The notes under the pieces were generated by a model that worked only from the letters and a program-made list of their open reading frames with translations, did not search any database and was not told the DNA's origin. The position numbers and the translations under genes are program-made. DNA of 64,000 nt from Arsenophonus sp052174455 (GTDB taxonomy: Bacteria; Pseudomonadota; Gammaproteobacteria; Enterobacterales; Enterobacteriaceae), in assembly GCA_052174455.1 (NCBI GenBank), contig JBQMRP010000075.1, forward strand, positions 124,001 through 188,000, given 5' to 3'. This document shows, piece after piece, positions 1 to 13,979 of this stretch. The stretch's first letter is position 1. Every line of letters starts with the position of its first letter.

Positions 1-3000
1 AAAAATTCTATGTCGAATAGATTCCCAGACTTAAAAGTAAACTAGAGGCACAAAAATCTAAACTTGGTTAGCTAATCAGTTCATACTGGATGATTTTCTG
101 CATATCAAGGCGGCTAACGGTATTCTATAAATAGATAATGATTGCACAATAATAAGGATACGCAGTTAAGCGTTCAGTGGGTGTCATGATGACTATACGG
201 TTGTATTAGCTCTGTGTGACTAACCGCGACATGGCTATGAAGAAGGGGAGACAGGCTTCGTATTGGAGATGACGCTTGTCAAATCTTTGCCAGTGCGTGA
301 GAGTAAGAACATTGACGACTTTGACAGTAACGAAGATCATGAATTTAATTGAGGCGCTAAGAATGAAATAGCTTGTTGATATTCATGTACAGCTGATTTT
401 GTCACTGGACAGGCAGGTAAAAATACCGATATACCAACAGGTAGTAAAGTTGTGTTCCCGAGCATAAAACGGCGTCCAGCATCACCCAAATAATCGCGCT
501 ACACGCTGTTTACAGACACCAGAGGTCGGTGACATGGATCGGCTCTAATAGATTAGAGCCGCTGATCTATAAGAAAAAGATATTCATTTGTTTTCTGAAC
601 TTAGGAAGCGCAGACTGACGATGTGCAGTGTCTAATGACATATTCAGTCGGGAGGATTAACCACAGCGCCCAAAAAAATTCTAGGCAGTTGTGCTAAAAG
701 AGTGGCTCACCTGATGCGTCATGGTTTAATAATGTGCTACTTGAGGTCACCGATGCTCCGCTTAAAGACTATGTATGCAGGAAAATTATCTGGGACCTGG
801 TTCAAGGGTGAATTCTCCTAATCGCCATCCAGTTAATGGTATCCAGCGGTGCTCTATATCAACCCTATAATTACTACCGTAAACTATAATTCTGCGATAA
901 CAAGCATGCAAGAAATGACGTTAAAGCCGTTTGACTGGATTTACTATGAGGAAAAAGGCTAAAACCGACTACCAAAACCTAGCGCCAGAGCTGTACGCAC
1001 ACTATAGATTTAACTATTTATCTTTAATAATTACAACATGCGGAATTTTGCTAAATTTCTAAAAATTTATAGCTACATTCCTCCTGGTAGGGAAATGTTT
1101 GATAAGCAGCAGTGTTCAACAGAAAAACGTCGTGATGCACGCGATAATGGATATTAGCCGTTTGACTGAAGAGATTATTTCCGCGCCGGGATGAGTTTCT
1201 AATTTAAGGTAGCCGCTAATGGTATTCTTACTATTTTATGGCAATAATTGTCTTATGGGAGAGTGATATTTAAAGTAATCTTCGGTAGGTCACACTGACC
1301 TTGAAGATCAGTGATAAAGGTACTTGCTCGCTGAGCAAAGTGCATAATACATTGCTACAAGAAGATCCGTAACATCGATTTACGTTAACTGTTACAGACT
1401 TTTAACAGGGATGTCATTTGTTCTCTCCTGGCGATGAACAACCTCCCTGTTTCTGCTTAACCGGTAACCGAGCTTCTGTACCACCTGGTATTTGATAGGA
1501 TTGAATACAAGGATATTGAAAGAGCTTTGCTGAAACTATTTCTCAAAATGATGACTAGTATAACTATCCCTGCTCCTAGATCTGGGATAAAGAAGGAATT
1601 CCAGTGCTGGAAGAATGGATGGAGATGATATGCTGGTTACCGTCTTAAGTAACCATCGGCAGTGTCAACGACTATCTTATCAGTTGTTTTAAAGAAGTCA
1701 ATCAGATAAATGCCATGCTAGATGTAGTGAGAGAAAACTCAACTCCAAACAATTTGAACCCCAATGATAATTGGGTTCTGATCTTACTAATATCGCAACC
1801 ATTTAACCACGAGATGGACGATCAAACGCTAATTGAACTGCTGATCCGTGCTACCTTTGGCTGAAAATATAGGGAGTCTCAATGCCATAACTGATCGATT
1901 TAAGGATGTCATTTCGCTTATCACCAAAAAGGATATTTCCTACTTCAGCGCAGAGTATCAAATTAGCTGGAACTAGTTTAAGCAATAGGCGACTGTTCAC
2001 ATCAGGTATTTATACTATCGCTAAGACAACATAACTGAATATCTTTATTACGATCCATGATGCAGAAGATAGACCAGGGCATTTCTTAGTGGATATCCAA
2101 GAGGGGCTTTATTGACACACTAACGCCTCCCCGCCTGTAAAAGCTTTGATGGTGAAAAACAGGCGGTGCTGAATAGCTAAGGTAATGCTGAAGTCATACA
2201 ACTTATGTAGGGCATGCCGTATACTGTTTTGCTGACGATATATAAAACGCCAATACGCGAGCCCTACAATGCCGGCTGCTATGCACAATTAGTAACCACC
2301 GTAAGGGCTTTATCCCTACTTGCTATTATGGTATTCGTAATAGGTAAACACGCCTTCCTCTCGCATACAGTGCTACATAGCAAAGTTTTTCGTTACGATC
2401 ACTCATTCTGATAAAGACAATTACTCGCCAAAACGAGGTTTAATTTCCCTTGTTTGTAATTGGGTATTACTCCTTGTTAAAACATCAGCTGTATGGCGTT
2501 GAGACTGCATGTTATAGAAAACTCCGGATAACCTACACACCCATGAATAGAGGCTAGTGTAAACAAATGTAGTGCAGAAATCATCACAAACTAAGTCACC
2601 CCTTTGATGATGAAAAGATGAAAATGACGCCAGATATGGACTGATCATATCGCCACGGCATGGAGATATTCGGTATTAAGCAAAGAATAATCCGAAAATT
2701 TCTTGAATTAAAGAAAGGTTATTATGTGAAACAGTGCTCAAAGAGGTGAAAATAGTATGTGGCGTCAGTTGAGTTTTTACTATTAGGCACGCGTATTATG
2801 GAAAGCATGTATCAACAACAATATTCACGTATTGAACAAGCGCAACAACTCCTCTGCTGGCAATAATCGAAAAACCACTGCATGCTAACAGTAAAAAGCA
2901 TCATAAAACCGAAGTAACATTATTATTAGGATGTGGCTGTATTCTTTGTTCTGCTGGCAAAGATAGAATCTATATATATTATAGAATAAAGACCAAAACA

Positions 3001-6000
3001 ACCTGATTTTTTATTTCGAAAACAGCGAATTACGGAAACATGAAATTGAGGTGAATACCACTTTTGCATAGCAGGTGCTCCGATATCTTGAATGTTGTAA
3101 TAAATGTCTATTAAGAATATAAAGAAAAATCAAGGAAGATATTATCGGCATATGGATTGATGTTATTGATGGAAGTATTGATTAGATCAATGACGGAAGT
3201 TGAACCTGCATAAATGTTATCGCCTGTTAACAGAAATATATCGCTTTACTCTTAAGAGTAAATATACCTCTATACATTAATCACAATGTCCTGGAGGAAA
3301 AAATGTCACAGATTAAATTAACCATAATGATTAATCCCAAGCGCCTACAAACCATATTTATTAAACTGCAACGAGTTAAAGAAGATACTCAGGCGATCAT
3401 CTGATCGCAGCTAACCACCTCCTTTTTCTACTATAAGCGTTTGAATGTAAACGCATGGTGGGGATATACCCGTGACCCCATTTAGTAAATCCCATATCAT
3501 CACTGACATGAACGTCACGGTTACAAGCCTCAAAGAGTGACCAGTAAGGGCAATATGATGCACTCGGTGAGCATCGATTGAAGAAATAGATAAATCTATA
3601 TCAAAGTTAATGCAGCGCAACTAGTTACTCATCAGTGTTAATAAATCGGAATCTGTCCATGACTGCGCCCCATCTCGACTTCTCCCGTTTATGGAACTGA
3701 ATCTCAATAGCAAGGAAGATATTCTGGGTACTCTAGCAGAACACCTATCTAAAGCCATGCATCTATAAACGTCTGTGTCAGTGAACCACCACACTCATGC
3801 GATTTTATTGGTAAATTTAAAAAATATTTTGAACGTACTACAGTATTTTTGAAGAGGGTTTTGAATAGAGTTATTCAGCCTATCACACGAAATTGTTAAT
3901 CCACATTGAGATCAGCCCCTCCCTGACAAAGTATATCCAAACGACATTATTTTAATAACAGTAAGCGATGTTTCTTTACAAGATATTATTGTGGGTTTGT
4001 AGAAGTAAGCTAGCAGTAAAATAGGCTATAATCATTTTAAATCACTTAACTATAAAACTAACCTATCTCTCCTTTAATGTTAACTTAGGATAATCTAAAA
4101 TCCCAGATTCGCTCTCTCATACTGCTGCATGACAATAAACCCCAGTTTCTATGATAGTCTATGTGGTACTCAACATCGGGATGTCCTTGCCTTTTTATCA
4201 TGACAGATATTGTCAGCTTAATTCTAGCCAGTCATGTTCGAACGCATGACGGTCGTGCTTGACATGCCAGCTTAAAGCTGAATGCTTAACGAAGCCCGTT
4301 AAATCGCATGGGGTTGGCACAGGGCGGGGAAGACTCTACACGGGGATAGCACTCAATCAACTCATCAAAATTGATTATAACCAGCATAAACTGTTTAAAA
4401 AAGAAAACGGCATCGGGGATAGGGCCTTTTTTATAGCTAGCCGCGCACATTTTCACTGAGATAATAATACCGGGTCTGAATCAAATCCAGATTGAAACCT
4501 GCAGACGCTTGAAAGCCTAAAAAACCGCAAGTTTCCATATTTTTCGCAAGTAATTTGCTATGACGCGCTCAGCGATAAATCCATTATTATAAAGATGTTA
4601 GGATATTATCCGTCGATCCGGATCTAATGAACATGCGCCTAGATTAATATCCATAAACACAAGGACTTGCACCAAACATTAACTGTTACCTTTACCCTTC
4701 CTAAGGGAAGTCCCCCTGTAATGAATTAATAATTAAAAGCACTTACTGGCTAATCTAAACCTAATGATTTCAGAAAGAGAAGCGTTAAGCTAAGTAATGA
4801 GATTATCACCACCGAACTAGAAACCGATCTAGCGGTACTACTCCCTGATCTGACATGCGTTCAGACCAAAGCCATAATCATTGACTGCTAAAAAACATGA
4901 AAAACAGCAAGCTTTTGCCCTGTCAATGGAAAAGTTCTCGACTACGTAACGTGTGCTAAATTAGCTTGCGATCTTACAAAAAATCAAGATCACTAGAACG
5001 CACAATAATTTCCACTTCATTACCCATAACAAATTACCACCCTGATGATCGGATTTTGCAAGAAGTTTTAGAATGAGTTGAGATAGTCACCCTATTATCA
5101 GTAGATAGTAAAGAGCGCATCCCTTCTACGTATATATTCAATATCTACGGGCTCGTTGTAGAAGTCCCTCACTTTTTATGAGTTGGTCGGTACATACAAT
5201 ATCCAGCAGATGAAAGTCTAAAGTTAAACCATTAACAACAACACCTATAAAAAAAGAGTTTCTATTACCCGTGATGATTTGAAGATAATAATATGTGCGT
5301 ATATATAAGTACAAGATATCAGGAAATAAGACGCGCTGACGGATGGCGAACAAATCGGACGAGCTAGCGTTTTTTGCCTTGTGCAAGGAAAATACTAGAA
5401 ACTTGACTATGATGACAAATATTTTTTGATAACGAACATTCACTCTATCTCAAGATTGAGAAGACTAAAACCGACAAAAAAAGGTCTTTATCCAATTAGT
5501 TAAAAACTAGTTTTTTGAGTAAGAAAAACAGTACAACAGCACTGTCTCTGGTATTTAACATACTGCTCATACACACTTAAACCGCTGATTTTCTAGAACT
5601 TCTAGATGGAGAGAGCACCACTTCAAATCTTACTCAGCCTGAGAAACATTAATGAGGAGTGCACATTTACTAAGAACGAATTTGTCTTTGGTGTCTCAGT
5701 TACAACGCAATGCAATGTTAGGCTATAACTTCTAGCAAATCACTTACTGAATGCAGGGCGCGTTACTGATGCTGAATAACATTTGGAAAAGTTAGATTGC
5801 CAAGGAGTGGGCCTTTATCACCGATGACGATTGAAAGCTGGATATTAGTTTGATCCACCAGTTGATGATGCCTGTAAAGCTGAAAAATTAATGTCCACTT
5901 ACTGGAGTAGAAATTTCTGATCAAAACCCAACGCCAGGATCTCAACAAAATTAAAGATAAACTAACGCTATTAGTAAAAAATTTATTCTAAAGACACTTT

Positions 6001-8570
6001 AGATCAAATTTTAACGGTTATTAGGAAAGTTAATAGAATGTCATTCTAGTTAGTAAGTTTTATTCGCTCGCTATAGGCGCCTCCTCCGTTGATAAAAAAC
6101 TAATCGATGAACGAAAGTCCGATGCAATGTGGCAGATAATTGCCGTCAAACAGAATTAATTAGGACTCTCCGATCTCGGTGCCATGATAACAATTTTATT
6201 TCTGCGCTTTAACTTGTAGTAAATGGTATTATAAAGCTATATACCAGAATTAAATAATGTTTTTAGCATAAAAACTAATTAGCATAAACTCAATGATTTA
6301 ACTGTTATAAAAAAACCAATAATTACTAAACGATCAGTAAACAAGTTCTAAACTTGAAAACACTTTCTTAAAGATTGGTCAGTTAAAGAATAGTATTTTT
6401 ACATCATTCAGATAATTGATAAGAAAGGATGCTTATACCATAAAGGCGCGACTGTTTCCTATACTGTCATTCCTGACAAGCAAACGAAACAACATAGATA
6501 TCTTCATAACTACGTCATCAGAATTACTGATGTTAACTTAATCGTTAACCCATCCTTAGGATGCGTTAGATCAATTAAATACCCAAGGAGCGTCTGATAA
6601 ATCTTTCACCTCATCTTTAACAACTGTATTCTATTATAATAGTTTTTGGCATGAATTTTCGTACTGTTACGGAAAAAGAAAGCATAACTCTAATGTTGTC
6701 ATAAACATAGTTTAAAATGATCTACTGTGTGACACACATTACATAGAAAATAGTATTAAACTACGGGAAGAATAATGTAGTTATGATTAACATAATTTGC
6801 TACTGAGTTATACTGCATCTGGCTATAACTTACCAAGTAGAGACGCATATAGCTATCAGCGATGACTGCGCAAACTTACTGCTATAACGCATTAAATAAT
6901 CTAATGTCAGTAAAGACCAAGGTTAGCTCGCAGCACAAACATGGCGATCTATACTTATCAGAACGCTAGCGACCCTAAGATAACTAACAACACTTATTAA
7001 TACGCACGATAAATATCCGAAGACAGTTAATTTAAGCCATAATACTGAAAGCAATAACCAGCGATAATGCAGGTAAAACCCTAACATAGGGTGTTATTAG
7101 GCACCTATAATTACTATAAGTGATTAAGAACCATATTCCGTCGTCACCTGTAGTTACGGATGCCTTAACCTGCCTAATTATCCGTATCGCTAGTAACAAT
7201 GATATCAAAGAACTATATTACTATGTGCCTAAACTGATTAGTAAAATTAATACTCCAAAAACAAGGAAACTTCCCTGATTAAACTGAGTATCCTATTTAA
7301 TTATAAATAACAACAAAGAATTGATGTTGATAGATTCAGAGAAAAAAGGATGATTTACTGTAATCTAACGATATGAGTATATATAGCAAAGAGTGTGAGT
7401 TTCACCTTTGCTCACCTTATGATAGTGATAAACCAAGAGGTAGGCTTTCCTTGGTTTTAATGATAAGTGGTTTTTTTAGCCTATAAGTGGTGGCATACAT
7501 CATTTAGGTAATAGCTGTACCGAACCTACAATTCAATCTTAATGTGCTTTAACTACACAAATATCCTAAATTCATTTAAAATAAGTAATATCAATCTTTA
7601 CACTTACTGTTCTGGCAACTCTATTAATCAGACTAATATTTAGACCATTAAGATAATAGGCGATTACTGGCATTGTAGCGGTCGCTATAAGATTACCTTG
7701 AAGGGTAATCAGCGCAGGTTCATCAATTACGGTTTCCGGTTGCATTATAGCGCCTTTAATTTACTGTAAGTTCGTTATTAATTATCAGTGAGCTTAAGTA
7801 TTGCTTCGAATATTGCAGGGATAGTAAGCAGTACGATAGAATATATGAATCCTGAAGGAAAGACCCACATTTTCCAGGATGCTTTAGCCTAGCTTCATTT
7901 GCCACGAAGTACTGATTGCAAATAATAAAAAGTTTTGAGAATTATTTAAGAGTGCTGTAAATAGCTAAATGAACAGAGTAAAATTTAAAATTTTACCAAA
8001 CACTACTGAACAGTAAATACACTATTATAGCTATAAATTCAGAGTTAGAAAAATAAAATACTATAAAGTTTGATTTGAAAAAATTATTTATGGCACAGAT
8101 CCAGAAAATACCCATATTATATTAAATTATATAAAAATAAAATAATATACAGAAGGAAAATTCATCAAAAATATAGTTATATTGACCGGAATAAATGGAA
8201 AAAACAAACAGATTTAAACTGGAACGGTAGTTTTTCCATCTTAAATATATTATTGAAGATTCTTTTTATTATAAAATAAGTTTCTTGATAAAGGAAATAG
8301 CATTATAAAATCTACCTATACCTCGAAGTTACAGTTAAAAACTTATACTAAATAATTATTGCTGATAAGCATGTACATGTGGTTATAGTTTTTTGTCGCA
8401 ATGAACAGACGTTATGTAAATTTCTTTATCTCCTAGTTCTATCAACATATTCTTTAATATTTCATAAGGAAATACTAAATATAGTATACATTACACCTGA
8501 TAATTCTAACTTAAGAAAGTAGATTGGAAATTCCTAATTAAAAATAAAATGGAATTTTTCCATATAATAC
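1..8570. other. Degraded DNA without intact genes
   Basis: No frame longer than about 100 codons resembles a known protein, and stops are dense on both strands. The first 5 kb is visibly less AT-rich than the 6-8.5 kb part, which suggests younger decay or a different origin. Short peptide stretches look as if they came from real genes, for example RHGYEEGETGFVLEMTLV on the plus strand at about 229-282, and MSQIKLTIMINPKRLQ from 3303 behind a good ribosome-binding site (GGAGG). I cannot name them. Weak type VI secretion-like matches are described under findings and are not strong enough to annotate. Confidence 0.6.
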
Positions 8571-8589
8571 TTGCATGAGTAGGATAGTA

Positions 8590-8766
8590 ATTGCATGGGA
8601 AAATATACTACTAGTTGCTCATTGCCTACAACTTGAGCTTTGCATACGCTTTTAGGCGTACTCTTAATCAGAGAGTAGCACTGATTACCAGTATCATCTG
8701 GACATTATTGATCTATATGGTAAATTTGTACTATCAGAATAAGGAATAGCATTTCCGTATGAGAAA
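8590..8766 (+). pseudogene. Phage holin remnant
   Basis: Just upstream of the endolysin, one plus-strand frame reads a hydrophobic segment followed by a short basic tail: RVALITSIIWTLLIYMVNLYY, then NKE, a stop, and further charged residues. Small phage holins of the kind that end in a YLTNLYFKxxEDRRK-like tail have this layout and sit directly before the lysozyme gene. The frame has no clear start and contains a stop in the tail, so it is probably broken. The call rests on position and on the hydrophobic-then-basic pattern. A different small lysis protein is possible. Confidence 0.45.
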
Positions 8767-8771
8767 AGATA

Positions 8772-9248
8772 ATGAGTTCTGACTACCTTAAACGAGGACT
8801 ATTAACCGTCATGACAGCCACTGCCATTTCTATTGTTGCGATATTAGTGCAATGGCACGAAGGAATGAAGCACAAACCCTACAAAAATAGTGATGATGTG
8901 TTAACGGTGTGCTACGGTCATACCGGTAAGGAGGTTATTCCAGGCAAATACTACACAGATGAGGAATGTCAGGATTTGTTGGAGCAGGACATAAAGACAG
9001 CGATGGCAGTAGTCGAGACTCACGTTACCGTACCTCTAAGTGACTTTCAGAAAGCTGCTTTATCCTCATTCGTCTATAACGTAGGGAAAAGGGCTTTTGC
9101 GCGTTCAACATTACTGAAAAAACTAAATGCAGGTAATAAAAAAGGGGCGTGTAACGAGATGCGGCGTTGGAAATATAATGAAGGCAAAATATCAAAAGGA
9201 CTAGTTAATCGCCGGGCGGTAGAACGTGAACTATGTCTACATGATTAA
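8772..9248 (+). CDS. Phage endolysin (SAR-type lysozyme, GH24 family)
   Basis: This is a 158-residue glycoside hydrolase family 24 endolysin, which in its phage cuts the glycan strands of peptidoglycan. Residues 10-27 form a weakly hydrophobic N-terminal segment rich in Thr, Ala and Ser, typical of a signal-arrest-release anchor that brings the enzyme to the periplasm. The family core follows: H-E-G with catalytic Glu30, Y37, Thr45, CYGHTG at 47-52, the ALSSFVYNVG helix, and a VNRRAVERELCL end. The aspartate expected nine residues after the Glu (Y-x-D) is Asn39 here, with Asp41 and Asp42 just beyond. It is the only open frame in a prophage remnant whose neighbours (holin, terminase, portal, scaffold) are all broken. 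It may be recently silent or kept for a host purpose. The family call is firm; activity is uncertain. Confidence 0.9.
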   Translation: MSSDYLKRGLLTVMTATAISIVAILVQWHEGMKHKPYKNSDDVLTVCYGHTGKEVIPGKYYTDEECQDLLEQDIKTAMAVVETHVTVPLSDFQKAALSSFVYNVGKRAFARSTLLKKLNAGNKKGACNEMRRWKYNEGKISKGLVNRRAVERELCLHD

Positions 9249-10254
9249 CATTATGCACGTTAAACTCCCTCTCTTTTACTGCTGCATTACTTATTACAAT
9301 CACCGTATTTTCCATATAGTGGTCAAGTTTCAGTATATAGAGAACGTTAACCTCAAAACTGGCCAACTAATCACTGAATACTAAGGGTGAGGGGAATCGT
9401 ACCCAATTACCTGCTATTATCAGGCGATTAATACTTTTAACAAAATAGTCAGACCTACCAAGAATATACATCAACAGGACATACAGGCATCTTAATATCA
9501 ACAACCTATTAAAGCATAGGAAGCAATATTGCTTAACAAGTGTGCTCAGTTGTCTATCTCTATTACCGCTATTAATCAGATTTACGGATACACACAGATA
9601 AAATATCTCCCTGCGCAAGGCGAAAAAAACGTCTATTCCAGCAACACTCTTTAATAATTATTCTTTAACCGTTATATCGGATACATGACTGGAGAAGACG
9701 ACAGTCTAATAATGAATGAAAAAAACTGCTTCTAGCTCTTGAAATCTGTAATAAAGATAAAGCAGCTATAAGGCGAATTAAAGAACAGAAAAATGATAGC
9801 TAATAATGAAGAGTAGACTAAATATTTATAGAAATACATCAAAACATGGCTTTACGCCTTTTCCACTAAATCTGTTGATTAAATTATGGTAAGTAAAAAA
9901 TGAGCGTCCAGCTAAATTAGCTATCAGCCTTAAAAGATCGAAGACCATTTAATGAGGAATAAAAACCGTGGTGGATGTTATTTCAAGTCTAGCTAGATTA
10001 GCCTGTTATTTATGGATTAAACTGTCTACTACTGCACAGGAATTATATCACAAAAAATTAAGATTTTTCAGGCACCGTTAGTAATCATAAAAACTATCCA
10101 GTAAATAGCCTAATAAATAAAGGGCTTAACGGGTAATTTAATCCAATAATTATTAAGTTACCGTTATCTAATCATAGTTATATAGAAAAACAAGAAACTG
10201 CCTTTACAGGTAAAGATGGCGGCGTGATTAAAACAGATAATAAAATTAGGATTA
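9249..10254. other. Degraded prophage DNA between endolysin and terminase
   Basis: In P22-like phages this interval holds the Rz lysis genes and the small terminase subunit. I see no recognisable frame for either. The sequence is AT-rich with frequent stops. Nothing else stands out. Confidence 0.5.
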
Positions 10255-11310
10255 AATTTATAGATATACCTAAGGATGAATGGCAAAATTAGAGAAAAGT
10301 TTCCACTCTTGTTTAACCTAAAATGTATAAAGATTTATTTGGTAAACGCGAGGCTAATATAAAAGCATTTTATTTACTAATATACTTTTAATCACAGCCT
10401 TAATGAATAAACGTCTTTTATGTTTGCGGGAGTTTATAAATTCGATTGAAATTCCTTCCATATGGAATCACAAACTAGATACAAATAGGTTTAGATTAGA
10501 AAATAAGTTTCGTACTCTTAATACTCACATTGAATTTATCAATAAATCTATTTTTAATATGCCTAATTTGACGTGATATTCTTATATCAAGTCAAAACAT
10601 GATTTTAATTTTGTCTGGATTAAAGAGGATAAAATGGTTCCTAAAAAAAATCTGAATACCTTATGATATCCACAAACATTCAAAATCAAGCTCTAAGCTT
10701 TGCTTTTCCTTTAATCCTTCATAAGAAATATGCCGTTTATCTGTGATTTATTAAGACATATAAATCGAAATAGATAAGCAAACTTAGTATGAAGACCATT
10801 AGGTGTATATCGGCAAAGTGATCTACCTGAATAATTCTTGGTTACCGGCATAACTTAAAAATGATACGGAGAAAATAAAATAATAAATTATAAAAAATAA
10901 TTGCATGTTTATAATAGAGAATATGATTCGAATTATGTTAATGCATTAACGCATATTGAATGAGTGGATGCGGCTATCGATTCATAGATAAAATTAAGCT
11001 TTAAACCAAAATAAATGTGTGTTTGTGACCTCTAGTCCTGCTGATTTCATTCAAGACGAAAAAGTACTATCCAAATAACATGGCGTGCTTATTAAAGATT
11101 GCGTGAGCTGGTTAGAAACTGATATTACTGATGCAACTATTATGGCTTTTTATGAATCTTTTAACTATCAGTCGGATTATTTTATCTATAACAACATTGA
11201 GTAAAATGCAAGCAGAGTGAAATTCATCTAAAACACAGAAAATGACGACAATAAAATAGTCATTGCGGGTTTTAATGCAGATAATTTCTCCTAATTATTC
11301 TAATTAAATA
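10255..11310 (+). pseudogene. Phage large terminase subunit, broken
   Basis: Plus-strand fragments in changing frames follow the order of a phage large terminase (DNA-packaging ATPase and nuclease). Near 10400 is KRLLCLREFINSIE, matching the family's RVLCxREFQxSI strand after the Walker A region. Near 10590-10650 is KHDFNFVWIKEDKMVPKKNL, matching the CWVEEA Walker B region. From about 11025 comes the nuclease domain: VTSSPADFIQDEKVL, HGVLIKDCVSWLETD, YFIYNNIE and KIVIAGFN. Frameshifts and stops interrupt it throughout. It lies between the endolysin and the portal, as in P22-type phages. Confidence 0.72.
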
Positions 11311-11519
11311 TATGTCCCAGGTAATAATTGTGAATAACCCCTTCATTCTTCAAATAATAACAACAGAACTAATCGTGATACTTTAAAAAATAAACCATGC
11401 AATATTAGGTTTATTTAGAATACCGTTTTATAAAACGTGGTGTGCAGTTTAAAATGGAAAATATCTTAATCTAGATGAGTTGATAAATTTATCTTTGAAA
11501 ATACTGAAACTTTTAGAAC

Positions 11520-13760
11520 TCAAGTTAAAATTCATTAAGTAATAACATAAATGCATGTCAAAAAATATATTAATTTAATTGATTAGAAAAGATAAGAGGC
11601 GATTGAAAGAAATTAAATCGCCCAATATCGGGTAGTATTCTCGATTATATTTTAAAATCCTTTCCGAATAAAAGAAAACATGGAAATATTTGCCCACATT
11701 GTCTTCCTCCCTCCATGGTCAAGTTTGTAACCAAGCTAAAACATTATAAAAAGATATCAACAAATAATGCTCAAGTTTGACTAAGCGCAAATCATCATAA
11801 GAAAATATAAGAAAAAATGTGTTGAGGAGACGAATTTTGTGCGTGTGGGGGTGGTGGGGCTTAGTAGATAATGGGAAATGGATTAAGGATAGCGAGCTAT
11901 GAATTAAGCAAACGTTTTTATAAGTATCTTAAATTTGAAATTAATAAAATATAGACGGAGCTTAAATCACCTAATCAACAAATATCATAATATTCACATT
12001 ACGTTAAGTTTAGACGCACGATAAAAGGGCACTAGTTAATTGTTAGTCAATAAATTAAATTGTTGTTTCTGCGTAGACTACAAAAAATAAATCTCGGTGA
12101 AGTTGGCGATAAAATTTTATGACACCTTAACTTAGAATCTTTGTTTGTTTTGTACTAACGATATATTTTATCAATGACCTGATACAATGAGTGAAAAATA
12201 ATGTATTTACCTGAATCCAATATATAGCCTGGCCTACTTTCTAGGGTTTAATCCTAATTTTAAGAAATACGATAAGTCAGATGCACAGTAGATTTTCTAT
12301 ATGTACACTGACTTTCTTCTAAAGAACATAAGTAGAATATAATAAAGACCCGGCAACGTTAAGTTAGCAGCATTAGACAATTATAAGATTATTATTGGGC
12401 TTATATTGAAAGATACTATGAAATAAAAAAGAGTCGTAGATGATGTTGTTAGTTTTTAAAACCCATTTACACGTAAAATTATCACCTATGAAAGTGATCA
12501 GCTTGCATTTATTAAGGATAAATTTGCAGACATTGGGTTCATTGAGGTGGCACAGCGAACTATTAAATGCCGGCGGGTTTATATCCCTATCGTTAATAGC
12601 GATGGATTCCCTTAAAAAACGTAACGAATACCCGATGAGTATACCCTGTTAATCCTACGTATATAGTAAGTAATAGTTTATTGATAACATAAATGAGATC
12701 AAAGGTTACATAGCGAAACCTATAGATTCCAAACGTCTATATGTAACTTATGGATGTCGATGCTGGTAGATTCGGTCACTCATGATGAAGATTTAATTAC
12801 TATTGTTTGTAACAGTTAGATAAAAAAATTGAAGAAATACTAGGCTAATTGAAATAAAGATAGACCTAGATTCCTGCTATTAAATGAGGTTATTGATAAA
12901 CAAGGAGTACTATTGTATCTCAACGCTAGTGAGATGCACGCAACCACACCCACTTAATCAGATAATAGTCGTGTTATTACAGAAAACAGGGCTTGATTCA
13001 TCCAAGATATGACACTAATTTAAACTAGACGATGCAAGAAATCCAGCAATGTAATAAAAGAAACTGTTAATGATCTAATGCATCATTACGATATGCCTCA
13101 TTTACTTATCTTAATAACATACCCAAGATCCTTAAGCGCGCAATTGAACTTGCTATTAATTCCTGTGAAGTGTGTGGCTCAGACAGAGAAGTGCATATTG
13201 TTAATGAGTGTAGTTACTGCTGAAATCATGTTAATGTCGGTTGTCATCAAAGATAATAAAATTACTGACAAGTAGTCGTTATAATATCACTGTCGGTATA
13301 GGGCCAACCTATATAGCTATAGGAGATACTACTGTTTCAGTCTTAATAGATCTACTGCGTAGCATGATTACCACAAAAACCTATGCAAAAATTTTAAAAA
13401 ATATCATTCTGGATAATATGAGTAGTGAAGGGCTCAACGAGTTTAATAAAAAACTGTAAACAGTTACTAATACAGAATAGTTAAACCACGCAATATGGAA
13501 TAAAGAAAAAATAGTTAGGAAAACGATGCAGGAATCCCAATAAATCTAATTCTGAATTAGTTACTTCTAAAAGTTATTAATTCAATAATGAGCTGAAGTT
13601 CAAAAAGTAAATAACAAAGAATTAGTTGTTCGAGTAAAATCCTTTCAGGCACAAACGGAAGTAGGAAACTATAGAAGCGAAAATAGTGGTTCAGGTAATT
13701 CTTAGCTCTACTAACAGAAGAAAGAACAGAAATTCAAGAAGCCCTTAAATGCCAAACTAG
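11520..13760 (+). pseudogene. P22-type portal protein, broken
   Basis: The portal ring is the DNA entry vertex of the phage head. From memory, several segments line up in order with P22 gp1: KKYDKSDAQ near 12265 (gp1 KLMDKSDAR), GFIEVAQRTIKCRRVYIPIV near 12530 (gp1 GFIKIAERQIKRRRVY), LNEVIDKQGVLLYLNASE near 12880, and a 72-codon open stretch at 13241-13459 with RYNITVGIGPTY (gp1 RYECYTDVGPSF) and NIILDNMSSEGLNEF (gp1 FTLLDGKGVEMM). The tail, RVKSFQAQTEVGNY near 13640, resembles the coiled C-terminal part. Many stops and frameshifts rule out a product. Outer limits are approximate. Confidence 0.78.
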
Positions 13761-13979
13761 TTTCAAAAAGAATAAGACGATTCTTCTAAACTCTGATATC
13801 GAGTTGATGATAAAAACCAATAATAAACAACATAAATAACCTATTGATGTAGTGAAAACATTCAATTTCAATATAATTAATATCTCCTGTGAACTTATGA
13901 TATCGTTAAAAGAGATAGAAAAATAAAAAATGAATTGATTATTGATGATTAGGCGGTCTTTGTGCCTTAAAATTTAAGA

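Noticed and set aside
5138..5443. 101-codon minus-strand frame
   Set aside because: No family features; the plus strand carries the more protein-like sequence in the same place.
12440..12652. 70-codon plus frame as an independent small gene
   Set aside because: The portal-like sequence lies in another frame of the same DNA, so this frame is an accident of the pseudogene.
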